DNA of 40,376 nt from Caballeronia sp. SEWSISQ10-4 2 (GTDB taxonomy: Bacteria; Pseudomonadota; Gammaproteobacteria; Burkholderiales; Burkholderiaceae), in contig NZ_JALPRJ010000074.1 in NCBI RefSeq assembly GCF_030464885.1, positions 1 to 40,376 of the forward strand. Reading direction: 5' to 3'. The position numbers and the translations under genes were made by a program. The notes beneath the pieces are model-generated. The model saw only the letters and a program-made list of their open reading frames with translations. It had not been told where the DNA came from and did no database searches. Each line of letters begins with the position of its first letter. Within the stretch, counting starts at the first letter, position 1. Below, in pieces: positions 24,778 through 32,211 of this stretch.

Positions 24778-25701
24778 ATGAATCCAACCGAACTCTTTGC
24801 ATTGCTGCCCGACATGGCCGTATTCGCCCGTGTTGTCGATGCCGGCAACTTCTCAGTGGCCGCGCGCCAGCTTGGCAGCACACCGTCAACGGTCAGCCGT
24901 CAGATCAAGCGGCTTGAGGAAGCGCTGGCAACACGCCTGCTCGAACGCTCGACGCGTAAGGTACGAGTAACGGAGTCGGGTGAGCAGGTGGTCCGATACT
25001 GCCGCGACATAGTCACCGCAGCGTCGGGCGCCGTGGATGCAGCCGGTTCGCTGGCCGGCCGGCCGCAGGGAAAAGTCAGCGTGAGCGCGCCAACGGCCTT
25101 TGCAAAAACGGTGATTCATCCGCTCGTGCCGGGCTTTTTGCGGACTTACGAGGAGGTCGATCTCCAGTTGCTATACGCCGATCATGAGGTCGATCCGCTC
25201 GACAACGATCTCGATCTCGTGATCCGGTTGACGGAACGCCCACCGCCCGGTCTCGCGGGACGGCGGCTTGGTTCGGTGCGTTGGGTGCTGTGTGCATCGC
25301 CGGCTTATTTGCAGGCGCGCGGCACACCCATGCATCCGCGCGATCTCGCGCAGCACGATTGCCTGTATCTGGGCGAAACCACCGACGACAACCGCTGGCG
25401 TTTTCGTCGCGGCACGGAAACGCAGACCGTCGAAGTGAGCGGGCGTTACATCGCCAATCATGCGGGCGCGCGACTCGAAGCGGCGCAGCAGGATTTCGGC
25501 ATCGCTAACCTGCCTGAATTCACAGCGGCCGGTGCATTGCAGAGCGGTGAACTCGTGCAAGTGCTTGCCGACTGGGATCTCGAAGCGCGGGCCTATGTGG
25601 GCTCGGTGTGGTTGCTCTATCCGCCAAACCGCTTCCTGCCGCCCAAGGTGCGGGCATTGATCGATTATCTGGTCGAGCATATTCACGACCGCGATCCTTA
25701 A
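24778..25701 (+). CDS. LysR-family transcriptional regulator, divergent from the DMT transporter
   Basis: This 307-residue LysR protein has the winged helix MAVFARVVDAGNFSVAARQLGSTPSTVSRQIKRLEEALATRLLERSTRKVRVTESG, a compact linker and an effector domain (KVSVSAPTAFAKTVIHPLVPGFL). The subgroup with LERSTRKV and TPSTVSRQIKRLE is the large PBP2 CrgA-like group of proteobacteria. Start ATG 24778 is preferred over an upstream TTG (24754) because LysR proteins begin close to the helix-turn-helix. It is divergent from the DMT gene across a 122-bp gap and is followed by a strong hairpin at 25715. Confidence 0.9.
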   Translation: MNPTELFALLPDMAVFARVVDAGNFSVAARQLGSTPSTVSRQIKRLEEALATRLLERSTRKVRVTESGEQVVRYCRDIVTAASGAVDAAGSLAGRPQGKVSVSAPTAFAKTVIHPLVPGFLRTYEEVDLQLLYADHEVDPLDNDLDLVIRLTERPPPGLAGRRLGSVRWVLCASPAYLQARGTPMHPRDLAQHDCLYLGETTDDNRWRFRRGTETQTVEVSGRYIANHAGARLEAAQQDFGIANLPEFTAAGALQSGELVQVLADWDLEARAYVGSVWLLYPPNRFLPPKVRALIDYLVEHIHDRDP

Positions 25702-25714
25702 GCGGCGCTCTTAA

Positions 25715-25749
25715 GACAATGCGGCCGGAATAGAACCGGCCGCATTGTC
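25715..25749. terminator. 14-bp perfect hairpin between convergent genes
   Basis: GACAATGCGGCCGG (25715-25728) and its exact complement (25736-25749) flank the 7-base loop AATAGAA. The stem lies 13 bp after the LysR stop and overlaps the last bases of the convergent DUF2917 gene. No T-run follows on either strand, so it may block readthrough or act as a transcript-end stabiliser rather than a classical intrinsic terminator. Confidence 0.65.
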
Positions 25750-26140
25750 ATCCGCGTGATCGCAATAGCGAAATATCGGCCAGACAATCTCTAAGCCGCT
25801 CGATCCACTTGAACAACGGTCTACGTGCAACCGCATAAGCACTTGTCAGCGAAATCTCCGCCAATACATTGGCGTCGGTGCTCAACCAGATTCGCTCGCC
25901 CCGCTTCAAACGCAGCACGTCACCGGTTTGCAGCCAGTAGTCGTAGGGTGAAAAAATCCGGGTGACCCAGACTCGCGCGTTTCCCACGCGCAGCTCGGAA
26001 TCCGCCAGCACGCGCCACGATGCAGTTTGCCCCGGCAATACAGCAAAACGAATGACCATCTCCGGCGACAGCTTATGCGCTGACGCGGTAGCCTGGGGTG
26101 CCGCTCGAAAGACAAACTGCTCTCTTGATCCAACCATCAT
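25748..26140 (-). CDS. DUF2917-family small protein
   Basis: This 130-residue protein recognised as DUF2917 is a family common in Burkholderiales and of unknown function. The core fits: QTASWRVLADSELRVGNARVWVTR, then a YDYWLQTGDVLRLKRGERIWLSTDAN segment, a cupin-like beta pattern. No signal peptide or membrane helix is seen. Two ATGs lie in tandem (26140 and 26137). The ribosome site GGAG at 26147-26144 is 3 bases from the first and 6 from the second, so translation probably begins at the second. Its 5' leader is unusual: an intrinsic terminator (26186-26217) and a hairpin hiding the ribosome site precede it, which suggests expression control at RNA level. Confidence 0.8.
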   Translation of the reverse strand: MMVGSREQFVFRAAPQATASAHKLSPEMVIRFAVLPGQTASWRVLADSELRVGNARVWVTRIFSPYDYWLQTGDVLRLKRGERIWLSTDANVLAEISLTSAYAVARRPLFKWIERLRDCLADISLLRSRG

Positions 26141-26143
26141 CTT

Positions 26144-26170
26144 CTCCGTCGATTAAGCCGAAAGACGGAG
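26144..26170 (-). promoter_or_regulatory. Hairpin that would hide the DUF2917 ribosome-binding site
   Basis: On the minus strand CTCCGTC (26170-26164) pairs with GACGGAG (26150-26144), 7 perfect base pairs around a 13-base loop. The second arm contains the GGAG ribosome site of the DUF2917 gene, so the folded form should reduce translation. This is seen in sequence; the regulatory role is inference. Confidence 0.5.
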
Positions 26171-26185
26171 GAGGCACCCACAAAC

Positions 26186-26217
26186 AAAAAAGGCCCAACC
26201 GTATTTCGGCAGGGCCT
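26186..26217 (-). terminator. Intrinsic terminator on the minus strand
   Basis: On the minus strand AGGCCC (26217-26212), then CCG, loop AAATA, CGG, then GGGCCT (26196-26191) forms a 9-pair stem with a small internal loop, and T occupies 26191-26186 directly after it. This is a textbook factor-independent terminator. It ends transcription 46 bases before the DUF2917 start codon, so it either ends a small RNA or acts as an attenuator for that gene. Confidence 0.8.
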
Positions 26218-26321
26218 GGTGATTGCGCATCTTTACCTGTTTCTAACGCAAACACGTCCCCGAAGAACTGCCCCAATGGGCGTTCGTTCGTTTAATAACT
26301 ACTGTGGACGTGTGTTTTTGC
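26186..26321 (-). ncRNA. Candidate structured small RNA or regulatory leader
   Basis: About 136 bases of minus-strand sequence fold in several ways seen by eye. A long-range stem joins GCAAAAACACACGTCC (26321-26306) to GGACGTGTTTGC (26259-26248), with 8 contiguous pairs; GCCC-ATT-GGGG makes a small hairpin between them (26281-26271); the intrinsic terminator closes the element. A 26-codon open frame (26323-26243, beginning MQKHTSTVV) overlaps it but lacks a ribosome site. TTGACA lies upstream at 26359-26354 without a good -10. No known RNA family is recognised. The remainder of the gap up to the LysR gene (26322-26616) shows no gene. Confidence 0.35.
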
Positions 26322-26616
26322 ATGCTGATGAGTTTCAGATATCGCTTAGAGCTTGTCAACAAATTTTCTCCAAGCGCTAACATCCAGGCAACAAGCGATA
26401 CCACGCCCAAGTGAATTGAGCATGCTCAAGACTCCCTAGCCAATTTGCCTACGGCGGTAACGTGTATCGACCTCGCATACAATCATTGCGAGACGATCAA
26501 CCCGCTTAAGCATCTTGCCACTTCTTACACTCCGTACATCGCGCGCGAGTAACAGGTAATGGCTCGCTTGACATGGACACACTCGCTTCTTTAAGAGAAG
26601 CAGAACGGGGAGCGGT

Positions 26617-27519
26617 ATGGAGATTAAATGGATCGAGGACTTTGTCGCTCTTGCGCAGTACCAAAGTTTCTCGCGCGCCGCTGAGGTCCGCAATGTCACG
26701 CAGTCCGGTTTCAGCCGGCGCATCCAGGCGCTCGAACAATGGGTCGGGGCAGACCTGATCGATCGCAGCAGCTATCCACCCACGCTGACGCCCGCAGGAC
26801 GTCTCTTCAGGGAAGCCGCCGACGACATCCTCAACCGCCTGTTCGACACGCGCGCCATCATTCGCACGGAGCAGCGAATGCCCGGCATCGGGCTGCAGAT
26901 TGCAGCGGGCCACACTATTGCGCTGAGTTTTCTTCCGGCCTGGCTGAACACGCTGACCGCGCAATTCCGCGATGTCAGGGCGCGGGTGATTCCCACCAAC
27001 GTCCATGATTCCATCCTGATGCTGGTGAACGGCAACTGCGAACTGATGTTCGCTTATCACCACCCCGACCTGCCGCTTCATCTCGATCCCACGCGCTACG
27101 AGTACCTGACGGTAGGCATCGACACATTCATGCCCGTCTGCAAGCCGAATCAAAAGTCTGCCCCTTCGCTGCGCTTGCCCGGAACCGCCAGTCGCCCTTT
27201 GCCGCTCATCTCGTACACGGAAACCAGCTATTTCGGCCGCTGCTTGGCCCTGCTGCTTCGCCGCGCCAAGACGCAACCGGCACTGCGCCCGCACTACGAA
27301 TCGGATATGGCGGAAGTGCTCAAGAAGATGGTGCTGGAGGGCGAAGGGATTGCCTGGTTGCCAAAAAGCTCGATACAAACAGAACTGAAAAATGGCGAGC
27401 TCGTGGCGGCCGGCGGCAAGGAATGGAATCTCGAAGTCGAGCTTCGCGTGTACCGCGACGCCTCGAACAGAAACGAGTTCATTGAAACCCTGTGGCGATA
27501 CCTGCGCTCCTCAGCCTGA
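26617..27519 (+). CDS. LysR-family regulator of the dicarboxylate/amino-acid symporter cluster
   Basis: This 300-residue LysR protein has the winged helix MEIKWIEDFVALAQYQSFSRAAEVRNVTQSGFSRRIQALEQWVGADLIDRSSYPPTLTPAGR and an effector domain from about residue 90. The HTH sequence VTQSGFSRRIQALEQWVG is the HypT-like/YjiE-type variant of LysR proteins, in which WIEDFxxL opens the protein. Start ATG 26617 has GGGGAG about 6 bases upstream. It precedes the symporter and racemase genes on the same strand by 191 bp. The gap holds a perfect LysR-type palindrome (27541-27561), so this regulator most likely controls them. Confidence 0.9.
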   Translation: MEIKWIEDFVALAQYQSFSRAAEVRNVTQSGFSRRIQALEQWVGADLIDRSSYPPTLTPAGRLFREAADDILNRLFDTRAIIRTEQRMPGIGLQIAAGHTIALSFLPAWLNTLTAQFRDVRARVIPTNVHDSILMLVNGNCELMFAYHHPDLPLHLDPTRYEYLTVGIDTFMPVCKPNQKSAPSLRLPGTASRPLPLISYTETSYFGRCLALLLRRAKTQPALRPHYESDMAEVLKKMVLEGEGIAWLPKSSIQTELKNGELVAAGGKEWNLEVELRVYRDASNRNEFIETLWRYLRSSA

Positions 27520-27540
27520 ATTTTCCTAGCGTTTACCCTA

Positions 27541-27561
27541 GTTATGCGGCACTCGCATAAC
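27541..27561. promoter_or_regulatory. Perfect 21-bp LysR-type palindrome upstream of the symporter gene
   Basis: GTTATGCG (27541-27548) and CGCATAAC (27554-27561) are perfect 8-base arms around GCACT. The inner bases satisfy the LysR-box T-N11-A (T at 27545 to A at 27557). It lies 22 bp after the LysR stop and 150 bp before the symporter start, the expected place for LysR activation of the symporter operon. Confidence 0.65.
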
Positions 27562-27710
27562 GACATGCAAAACCAGCATCGCGGTTTTTTTGTCCACTTC
27601 TACTATCCGTCCAGCGACAGAAAAGGCCCATAGGCAAGGCACTTTCCGTCAAACCGATCGCACGGTTGCGCAGGCCCATCTTCGTGCGAGACACACCTGG
27701 AAGGATCAAA

Positions 27711-28988
27711 ATGAAGAACCGGTTAACGCTCTATATCGTCGTCGGCATGGTGCTTGGCGTCGTGGTCGGCTACGTCTGTCACAAGACCGCCGCGGATTCA
27801 AATGCAGCCAAAGAGATGGCCGGCTACTTCTCGATCATCACCGACATCTTCCTGCGGCTCATCAAGATGATCATTGCGCCGCTGGTATTCGCCACGCTGG
27901 TGTCCGGTCTTGCGGGAATGGAGGGAACGAGCGACGTGCGCCGCATCGGCATTCGTTCGGTTGGCTGGTTCGTCTGCGCTTCGTTGATGTCGCTTGCGCT
28001 CGGCCTCTTCCTCGCCAACCTGTTGCAACCGGGGGCCGGCCTTCACATGGTCCAGACCAGTTCCGATGTAACAACGGGCCTGAACACCGCAGGGCTGAAT
28101 TTCAAGGACTTCGTCACGCACGCATTTCCGACGAGTATTCTCGACGCCATGGCGCGCAACGACATCCTGCAGATCCTGGTGTTCTCCGTGCTGTTCGGCA
28201 TTGTGCTGGGCGCGATCAAGGCAGACGCCCGGGTGACGCCGCTTGTGCAAGCCATCGACGCGCTCGTCCCCGCCATGCTCAAGCTCACCGACTACGTCAT
28301 GCGCCTTGCGCCTGTCGGCGTGTTCGGTGCAATCGCCTCGGCCGTCACGCTGCATGGTCTCGACGTGCTGGTGACTTACGGCAAGCTGATCGGCAGTTTC
28401 TATGTCGGACTGGTGCTGTTGTGGATCATTTTGGTCGGTGCGGGTTACGTGTTCCTCGGCAAGTCCATCTGGTCGTTGCTCAAAGCGGTACGTGAGCCCG
28501 CCATGCTGGCGTTCTCGGCGGCAAGCAGCGAAGCCGCGTATCCGCGTTTGACGGCAAAGCTCGAAGAATTCGGCGTGGACAAGAAGGTCGTCGGTTTCAC
28601 GCTGCCGCTTGGATACGCCTTTAATCTCGACGGCTCGATGATGTACCAGGCGTTTGCAGCCATCTTCATTGCACAGGCCTTTGGTATCGATATGCCGGTG
28701 GGCACGCAGATCCTGATGTTGCTTGTGCTGATGGTCAGCAGCAAAGGCATGGCCGGAGTCGCACGAGGCTCGGTGGTGGTCGTGGCAGCCGTTGCGCCGA
28801 TGTTCCATCTGCCTCCGTCCGGCGTCGTGATGATCCTCGCGATCGACCAGATACTGGACATGGGACGCACCGCGACCAACGTGATCGGCAACAGCATTGC
28901 AACGGCCGTCATCGCAAAGTGGGAGACGGCTCGGGTCACGCAAACGGAAGCAAGAGGCTTCGATCAGTTGCCGAGCGAAGCGAAATGA
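27711..28988 (+). CDS. Dicarboxylate/amino-acid:cation symporter (DAACS, DctA/GltP family)
   Basis: This 425-residue inner-membrane symporter of the DAACS family takes up aspartate, glutamate or C4-dicarboxylates with H+ or Na+. Seen are eight hydrophobic helices and the family motifs: the serine-rich hairpin LAFSAASSEAAYPRL, GYAFNLDGSMMYQAFAAIFIAQAFG (the NLDGT-like motif), SSKGMAGVARGSVVV and the substrate-binding helix ILAIDQILDMGRTATNVIGNSIAT. The DMGRTATNVIGN form is nearer to glutamate/aspartate carriers than to DctA. Start ATG 27711 has AAGGA (27701-27705) at 5 bases. It is directly followed by a racemase-family gene with overlapping ends. Confidence 0.92.
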   Translation: MKNRLTLYIVVGMVLGVVVGYVCHKTAADSNAAKEMAGYFSIITDIFLRLIKMIIAPLVFATLVSGLAGMEGTSDVRRIGIRSVGWFVCASLMSLALGLFLANLLQPGAGLHMVQTSSDVTTGLNTAGLNFKDFVTHAFPTSILDAMARNDILQILVFSVLFGIVLGAIKADARVTPLVQAIDALVPAMLKLTDYVMRLAPVGVFGAIASAVTLHGLDVLVTYGKLIGSFYVGLVLLWIILVGAGYVFLGKSIWSLLKAVREPAMLAFSAASSEAAYPRLTAKLEEFGVDKKVVGFTLPLGYAFNLDGSMMYQAFAAIFIAQAFGIDMPVGTQILMLLVLMVSSKGMAGVARGSVVVVAAVAPMFHLPPSGVVMILAIDQILDMGRTATNVIGNSIATAVIAKWETARVTQTEARGFDQLPSEAK

Positions 28989-28999
28989 TTGGGGACAAC

Positions 29000-30457
29000 A
29001 TGCAGGGGCGCCGCTCATTTGGCGTCATTGGTGGACTCGGCCCGCTCGCCAGCGCCGACGTATTTTTCAAGCTCGTCAAGTCGACGCCCGCGACCGGCGA
29101 TGCCGATCACTTCGACGTCATATTCGAGCAGCATCCGTTTCGCGGAGCCGGCGCCACCAGCGCTGCGACGATCGAACGCAAGCTGTACATCTTCGATCTC
29201 ATTCGTGCGTTCGAGAAGCGCGGTATCGATACGGTGGTGCTGCCCTGCTTCCTGAGCCACACGTTCATGGACGAGCTGAAGGCGAACTCGCCTCTGCAGA
29301 TCGTGGACATGATCGAGGCATTGCGAAACCATATACGGCGCAAGTTCCCTTCGGTTCGTCGCGTCGGCGTGCTGGCATCGGACTACACACGGCAGAACGG
29401 TCTCTTCGAGCGGTATTTTTCCGCACCTGAATTCGAAGTCGTCCATCCGCGAATCGATGAAACCACCGATCTCGTCACGCGCGCCGTGTACGGAGAAGAC
29501 GGCATCAAATCGGGCCATTTGCTGGGCCAGCCAGTCGCGCTGCTAAGAGCCGCTTGCAACGACCTCATTGCGCAGGGCGCGGAGGTCATCGTGCCGGGCA
29601 TGACCGAGATCGCTCTCATCGCGAACGAGATCGGCAAGCTGGACGTACCGCTGATCGACTCGAATCTGACATACGCCCAGTACGTCGTATCGGGGCAATA
29701 CGAGTCGCCCGCCAAGCTATTCAAGGTTGGCGTGGTAGGGGGTATCGGCCCGGCGGCGACAGTGGACTTCATGCAGAAGATCGTCCGCAATACGTCGGCG
29801 AAGCGGGATCAGGATCACATCAAGCTATTGGTCGAGCAGAACCCGCAGATCCCCGATCGCACCGACAATCTGATCGGCGATGGCCCGGACCCCACCATCT
29901 CCCTGTATGCCACATGCAAGAAACTCGAAACTGGCGACGCGGACATCATCGCGATTCCATGCAACACGGCGCATGCGTTTGTGCAGCGGATCCAGCCGTA
30001 TCTCAACATCCCGATCGTCAACATGCTGACCGTGACGGTTCAGACGCTTCGCGATTCGTTTCCTTCGCTTCGCGAAGTCGGGCTCCTTGCGACCTCTGGG
30101 ACGGTGGCAAGCGGGGTTTATCGGGAAGCACTTAAAGCGGAGGGGCTGCGCCAGATCGTGCCCGGTCCGGCGTTGCAGGCCAGAGTGATGAATGCGATCT
30201 ACGGCGAAAAAGGCGCGAAAGCGGGTTACACCACGGGTCAATGTCTGGACGACATTCACGCCGCGCTTCAAGGCTTAGCCGACGAAGGGGCCGAAGTCGT
30301 CATCCTCGGATGCACCGAATTGCCATTGCTTCTGCCGCACGCTTTTTGGCTAAGCGCTAGCGGACAAACAATCACACTGGTCGATCCGACTGACATCCTG
30401 GCGAAACGCTGCGTTGTCTACGCCACGGCCGCGGTTCAGCCGGAATCCCAGCACTAA
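29000..30457 (+). CDS. Tandem-fused aspartate/glutamate racemase-family protein with asymmetric active sites
   Basis: This 485-residue protein is two Asp/Glu racemase domains in one chain, each of about 240 residues, the size of a normal family member. Each half opens with the glycine-rich motif (FGVIGGLGPLASADVF near residue 7, VGVVGGIGPAATVDFM near 243). In the C-terminal half both catalytic cysteines are present, C321 in IPCNTAHAF and C438 in LGCTELPLLL. In the N-terminal half the first is present (C83 in LPCFLSHTF), but the second position reads PGMTEIAL, with M201 in place of cysteine. Two-base racemases need both, so the N-half is probably not a racemase. ATG 28985 overlaps the symporter stop; ATG 29000 has GGGG 5 bases upstream and is preferred. 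Partner of the symporter; likely acts on D- or L-aspartate, glutamate or a hydantoin-like analogue. Confidence 0.9.
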   Translation: MQGRRSFGVIGGLGPLASADVFFKLVKSTPATGDADHFDVIFEQHPFRGAGATSAATIERKLYIFDLIRAFEKRGIDTVVLPCFLSHTFMDELKANSPLQIVDMIEALRNHIRRKFPSVRRVGVLASDYTRQNGLFERYFSAPEFEVVHPRIDETTDLVTRAVYGEDGIKSGHLLGQPVALLRAACNDLIAQGAEVIVPGMTEIALIANEIGKLDVPLIDSNLTYAQYVVSGQYESPAKLFKVGVVGGIGPAATVDFMQKIVRNTSAKRDQDHIKLLVEQNPQIPDRTDNLIGDGPDPTISLYATCKKLETGDADIIAIPCNTAHAFVQRIQPYLNIPIVNMLTVTVQTLRDSFPSLREVGLLATSGTVASGVYREALKAEGLRQIVPGPALQARVMNAIYGEKGAKAGYTTGQCLDDIHAALQGLADEGAEVVILGCTELPLLLPHAFWLSASGQTITLVDPTDILAKRCVVYATAAVQPESQH

Positions 30458-30530
30458 GTCACTCCGGCACTCCGGCACTTCTGCACTTCTGCACTTCTGC
30501 ACTTCTGCACTTCTGCACTTCTGCACTAAG
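30452..30530. repeat. 8-bp tandem repeat array between convergent genes
   Basis: Units in order: CACTAAGT, CACTCCGG twice, CACTTCTG six times, then CACTAAG. The racemase stop codon (TAA, 30455-30457) lies in the first unit. The stop codon of the convergent LysR gene (TAG on the minus strand, 30526-30528) lies in the last. The number of CACTTCTG units could vary by slipped-strand replication without touching either protein, apart from the spacing. Confidence 0.9.
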
Positions 30531-31365
30531 CCTTTATCTCAGCACGCAGAAATTCGATCAACGCCTGCTGCACTGCATTGAGCACCCCGCCCGAGCTCAC
30601 CAGCGCAAGCTCGGTCGGCGGTAAGTCCGGTAAATCTGTACATACGCGATGCTCAGGCAGCACGGCCGTTGTGGGTAACACCGACACGCCGAGCCCCGAT
30701 GAAACCGCCGCCTGGATGCCGGTCAGGCTATGACTTCCGAACGCAACGCGCCAACGCCGGCGCGCTTTGTCGAGGCTACGAATGGCACGCTGCCTGTACA
30801 CACAACCTTGCGGAAACAACGCAAGCGGGACCGGTTCGTCCGTCAACTCCACGCCCTCGCCCTTTACCCACACCAGCGATTCAGGCCATGACGCAAGGCA
30901 CTCCCCGCTACCCGGCTCGCGCTTGACCAGCGCAATCTCGACCTCGCCTGCCGCAAGCCTGCGCTGGAGATCGGCACTCATGCCGCTTACCGTTTCGAGC
31001 CGCACGCCGGGTTGCGTCTTGACAAAACCCGACAGCATGGCGGACATGCGCCGCGCATCGAAATCCTCGGGTACGCCAATGCGTACCGGTTCCAGCGCCA
31101 CGTCGCTGGTCAGCGCATCCTCCGCCTCACGCGACAATGTCAGCAGCCGCCGCGCATAGTGCGCGAGCAGCTCTCCATGCTCCGTGGCGGTCACGTGATT
31201 GCCGGTCCGGTCCCGCAGCAGCAATGCGCGGCCAACCGCTTCTTCCAGCTTGCGAATCTGCTGGCTGACCGTCGATTGCGTCCGGTGCACACGTTCGCCG
31301 GCGCGCGTAAAGCTGCCTTCATCGACCACGCAAACCAAGGTGTTTAACAACTCGAGATCTAGCAT
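30526..31365 (-). CDS. LysR-family transcriptional regulator
   Basis: This 279-residue regulator has the winged helix MLDLELLNTLVCVVDEGSFTRAGERVHRTQSTVSQQIRKLEEAVGRALLLRDRTGNHVTATEHG, with the subgroup feature QSTVSQQIRKLE, and a shorter effector domain than usual. It is divergent from the HAD hydrolase and aldolase operon across 114 bp (31366-31479), so that operon is its probable target. The A/T-rich gap shows no clear palindrome. Its last codon precedes TAG inside the tandem repeat array. Confidence 0.9.
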   Translation of the reverse strand: MLDLELLNTLVCVVDEGSFTRAGERVHRTQSTVSQQIRKLEEAVGRALLLRDRTGNHVTATEHGELLAHYARRLLTLSREAEDALTSDVALEPVRIGVPEDFDARRMSAMLSGFVKTQPGVRLETVSGMSADLQRRLAAGEVEIALVKREPGSGECLASWPESLVWVKGEGVELTDEPVPLALFPQGCVYRQRAIRSLDKARRRWRVAFGSHSLTGIQAAVSSGLGVSVLPTTAVLPEHRVCTDLPDLPPTELALVSSGGVLNAVQQALIEFLRAEIKA

Positions 31366-31479
31366 GAGCGGGCCGCCTCGTTATTTTTATTTCGATTGAC
31401 CTATAGAGTTTAATTTAATTTCCAAATATCAAGCAATCCCTTTAGTCTGGCGACATTCACTTAACCAAGCGAGCACATC

Positions 31480-32193
31480 ATGGCTCTTGAAGCGCTTGAA
31501 CACACCCTCCGACCCCAATGGCTCACGTTCGATTGCTACGGCACCTTGATCCAGTGGGATGAAGGATTGCAAGCCGCAGTCAGCAAGATCCTGTCCGCTA
31601 AACAAACGCACCCGGTCGATCCCGCCCGGCTGATCAGCATCTATGATCGGCATGAACATGCGCTTGAGCAGACGCCGCCGCATCGCACGTTTCGCAGCGT
31701 GACAGCGGATGCATTACGTCTTGCACTAGAAGAGCTGGGCTTGCAGAGCAGCGAAGACGACGTCCGCATGCTAACGGACAGCATCGCCGCAATGCCGCCT
31801 TTTCCGGAAGTGATCAGCGCTTTAGGGCAGCTTAAGGAAGCGGGTTATCGTTTGTGTACTGTGTCGAATACGGACGACGACATCATCGCCGGCAACGTCG
31901 CGCAGCTTGGCGGGTTGATCGATCGAGTCATCACGGCGCAGCAAGCCGGGGCTTACAAACCATCGCGGAAATTGTTCGATTATGCTTTTGACAAGCTTGG
32001 CGTAACCGGGGACGAGGTCGTTCATATCTGCGCAAGTCCGCACCTCGATCATGCCGCCGCGCGCGAGATCGGCTTTCGTTGCGTGTGGATCGATCGCGGT
32101 ACGGGCCGCACCGCGCTGCCGGGTTATACGCCCGACGCAACGCTTGCAACGCTCGACCAGGTGCCTGCGCTTTTCAAGCAATTCGGCTGGTAA
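31480..32193 (+). CDS. HAD-superfamily hydrolase, type II haloacid dehalogenase-like
   Basis: This 237-residue soluble HAD enzyme matches the length and pattern of type II (L-2-)haloacid dehalogenases: nucleophile D in LTFDCYGTLIQWD, an Arg/helical cap segment, motif II in YRLCTVSNTDDD, the motif III lysine in AGAYKPSRKLF and motif IV replaced by HICASPHLDHAAAREIGFRCVWIDR as in that group. It would hydrolyse a short haloacid, but many such proteins act on phosphates or unknown substrates. It is followed after 18 bp by a class II aldolase in the same direction and is divergent from a LysR gene, which suggests a two-gene catabolic unit. Confidence 0.88.
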   Translation: MALEALEHTLRPQWLTFDCYGTLIQWDEGLQAAVSKILSAKQTHPVDPARLISIYDRHEHALEQTPPHRTFRSVTADALRLALEELGLQSSEDDVRMLTDSIAAMPPFPEVISALGQLKEAGYRLCTVSNTDDDIIAGNVAQLGGLIDRVITAQQAGAYKPSRKLFDYAFDKLGVTGDEVVHICASPHLDHAAAREIGFRCVWIDRGTGRTALPGYTPDATLATLDQVPALFKQFGW

Positions 32194-32211
32194 ATCTTCA
32201 AGGCAATCATC

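Noticed and set aside
26073..26276. 67-residue minus-strand frame overlapping the structured leader
   Set aside because: It runs through the terminator stem and into the DUF2917 gene in another frame; no ribosome site or domain.
26243..26323. 26-codon leader peptide candidate (minus strand)
   Set aside because: ATG present but no ribosome site and no repeated regulatory codons typical of attenuator peptides; kept only as an alternative in the RNA entry.
27798..29018. 406-residue minus-strand open frame opposite the symporter
   Set aside because: The His/Arg/Gln-rich composition is typical of antisense frames in high-GC DNA; the plus strand encodes a clear symporter with all family motifs.
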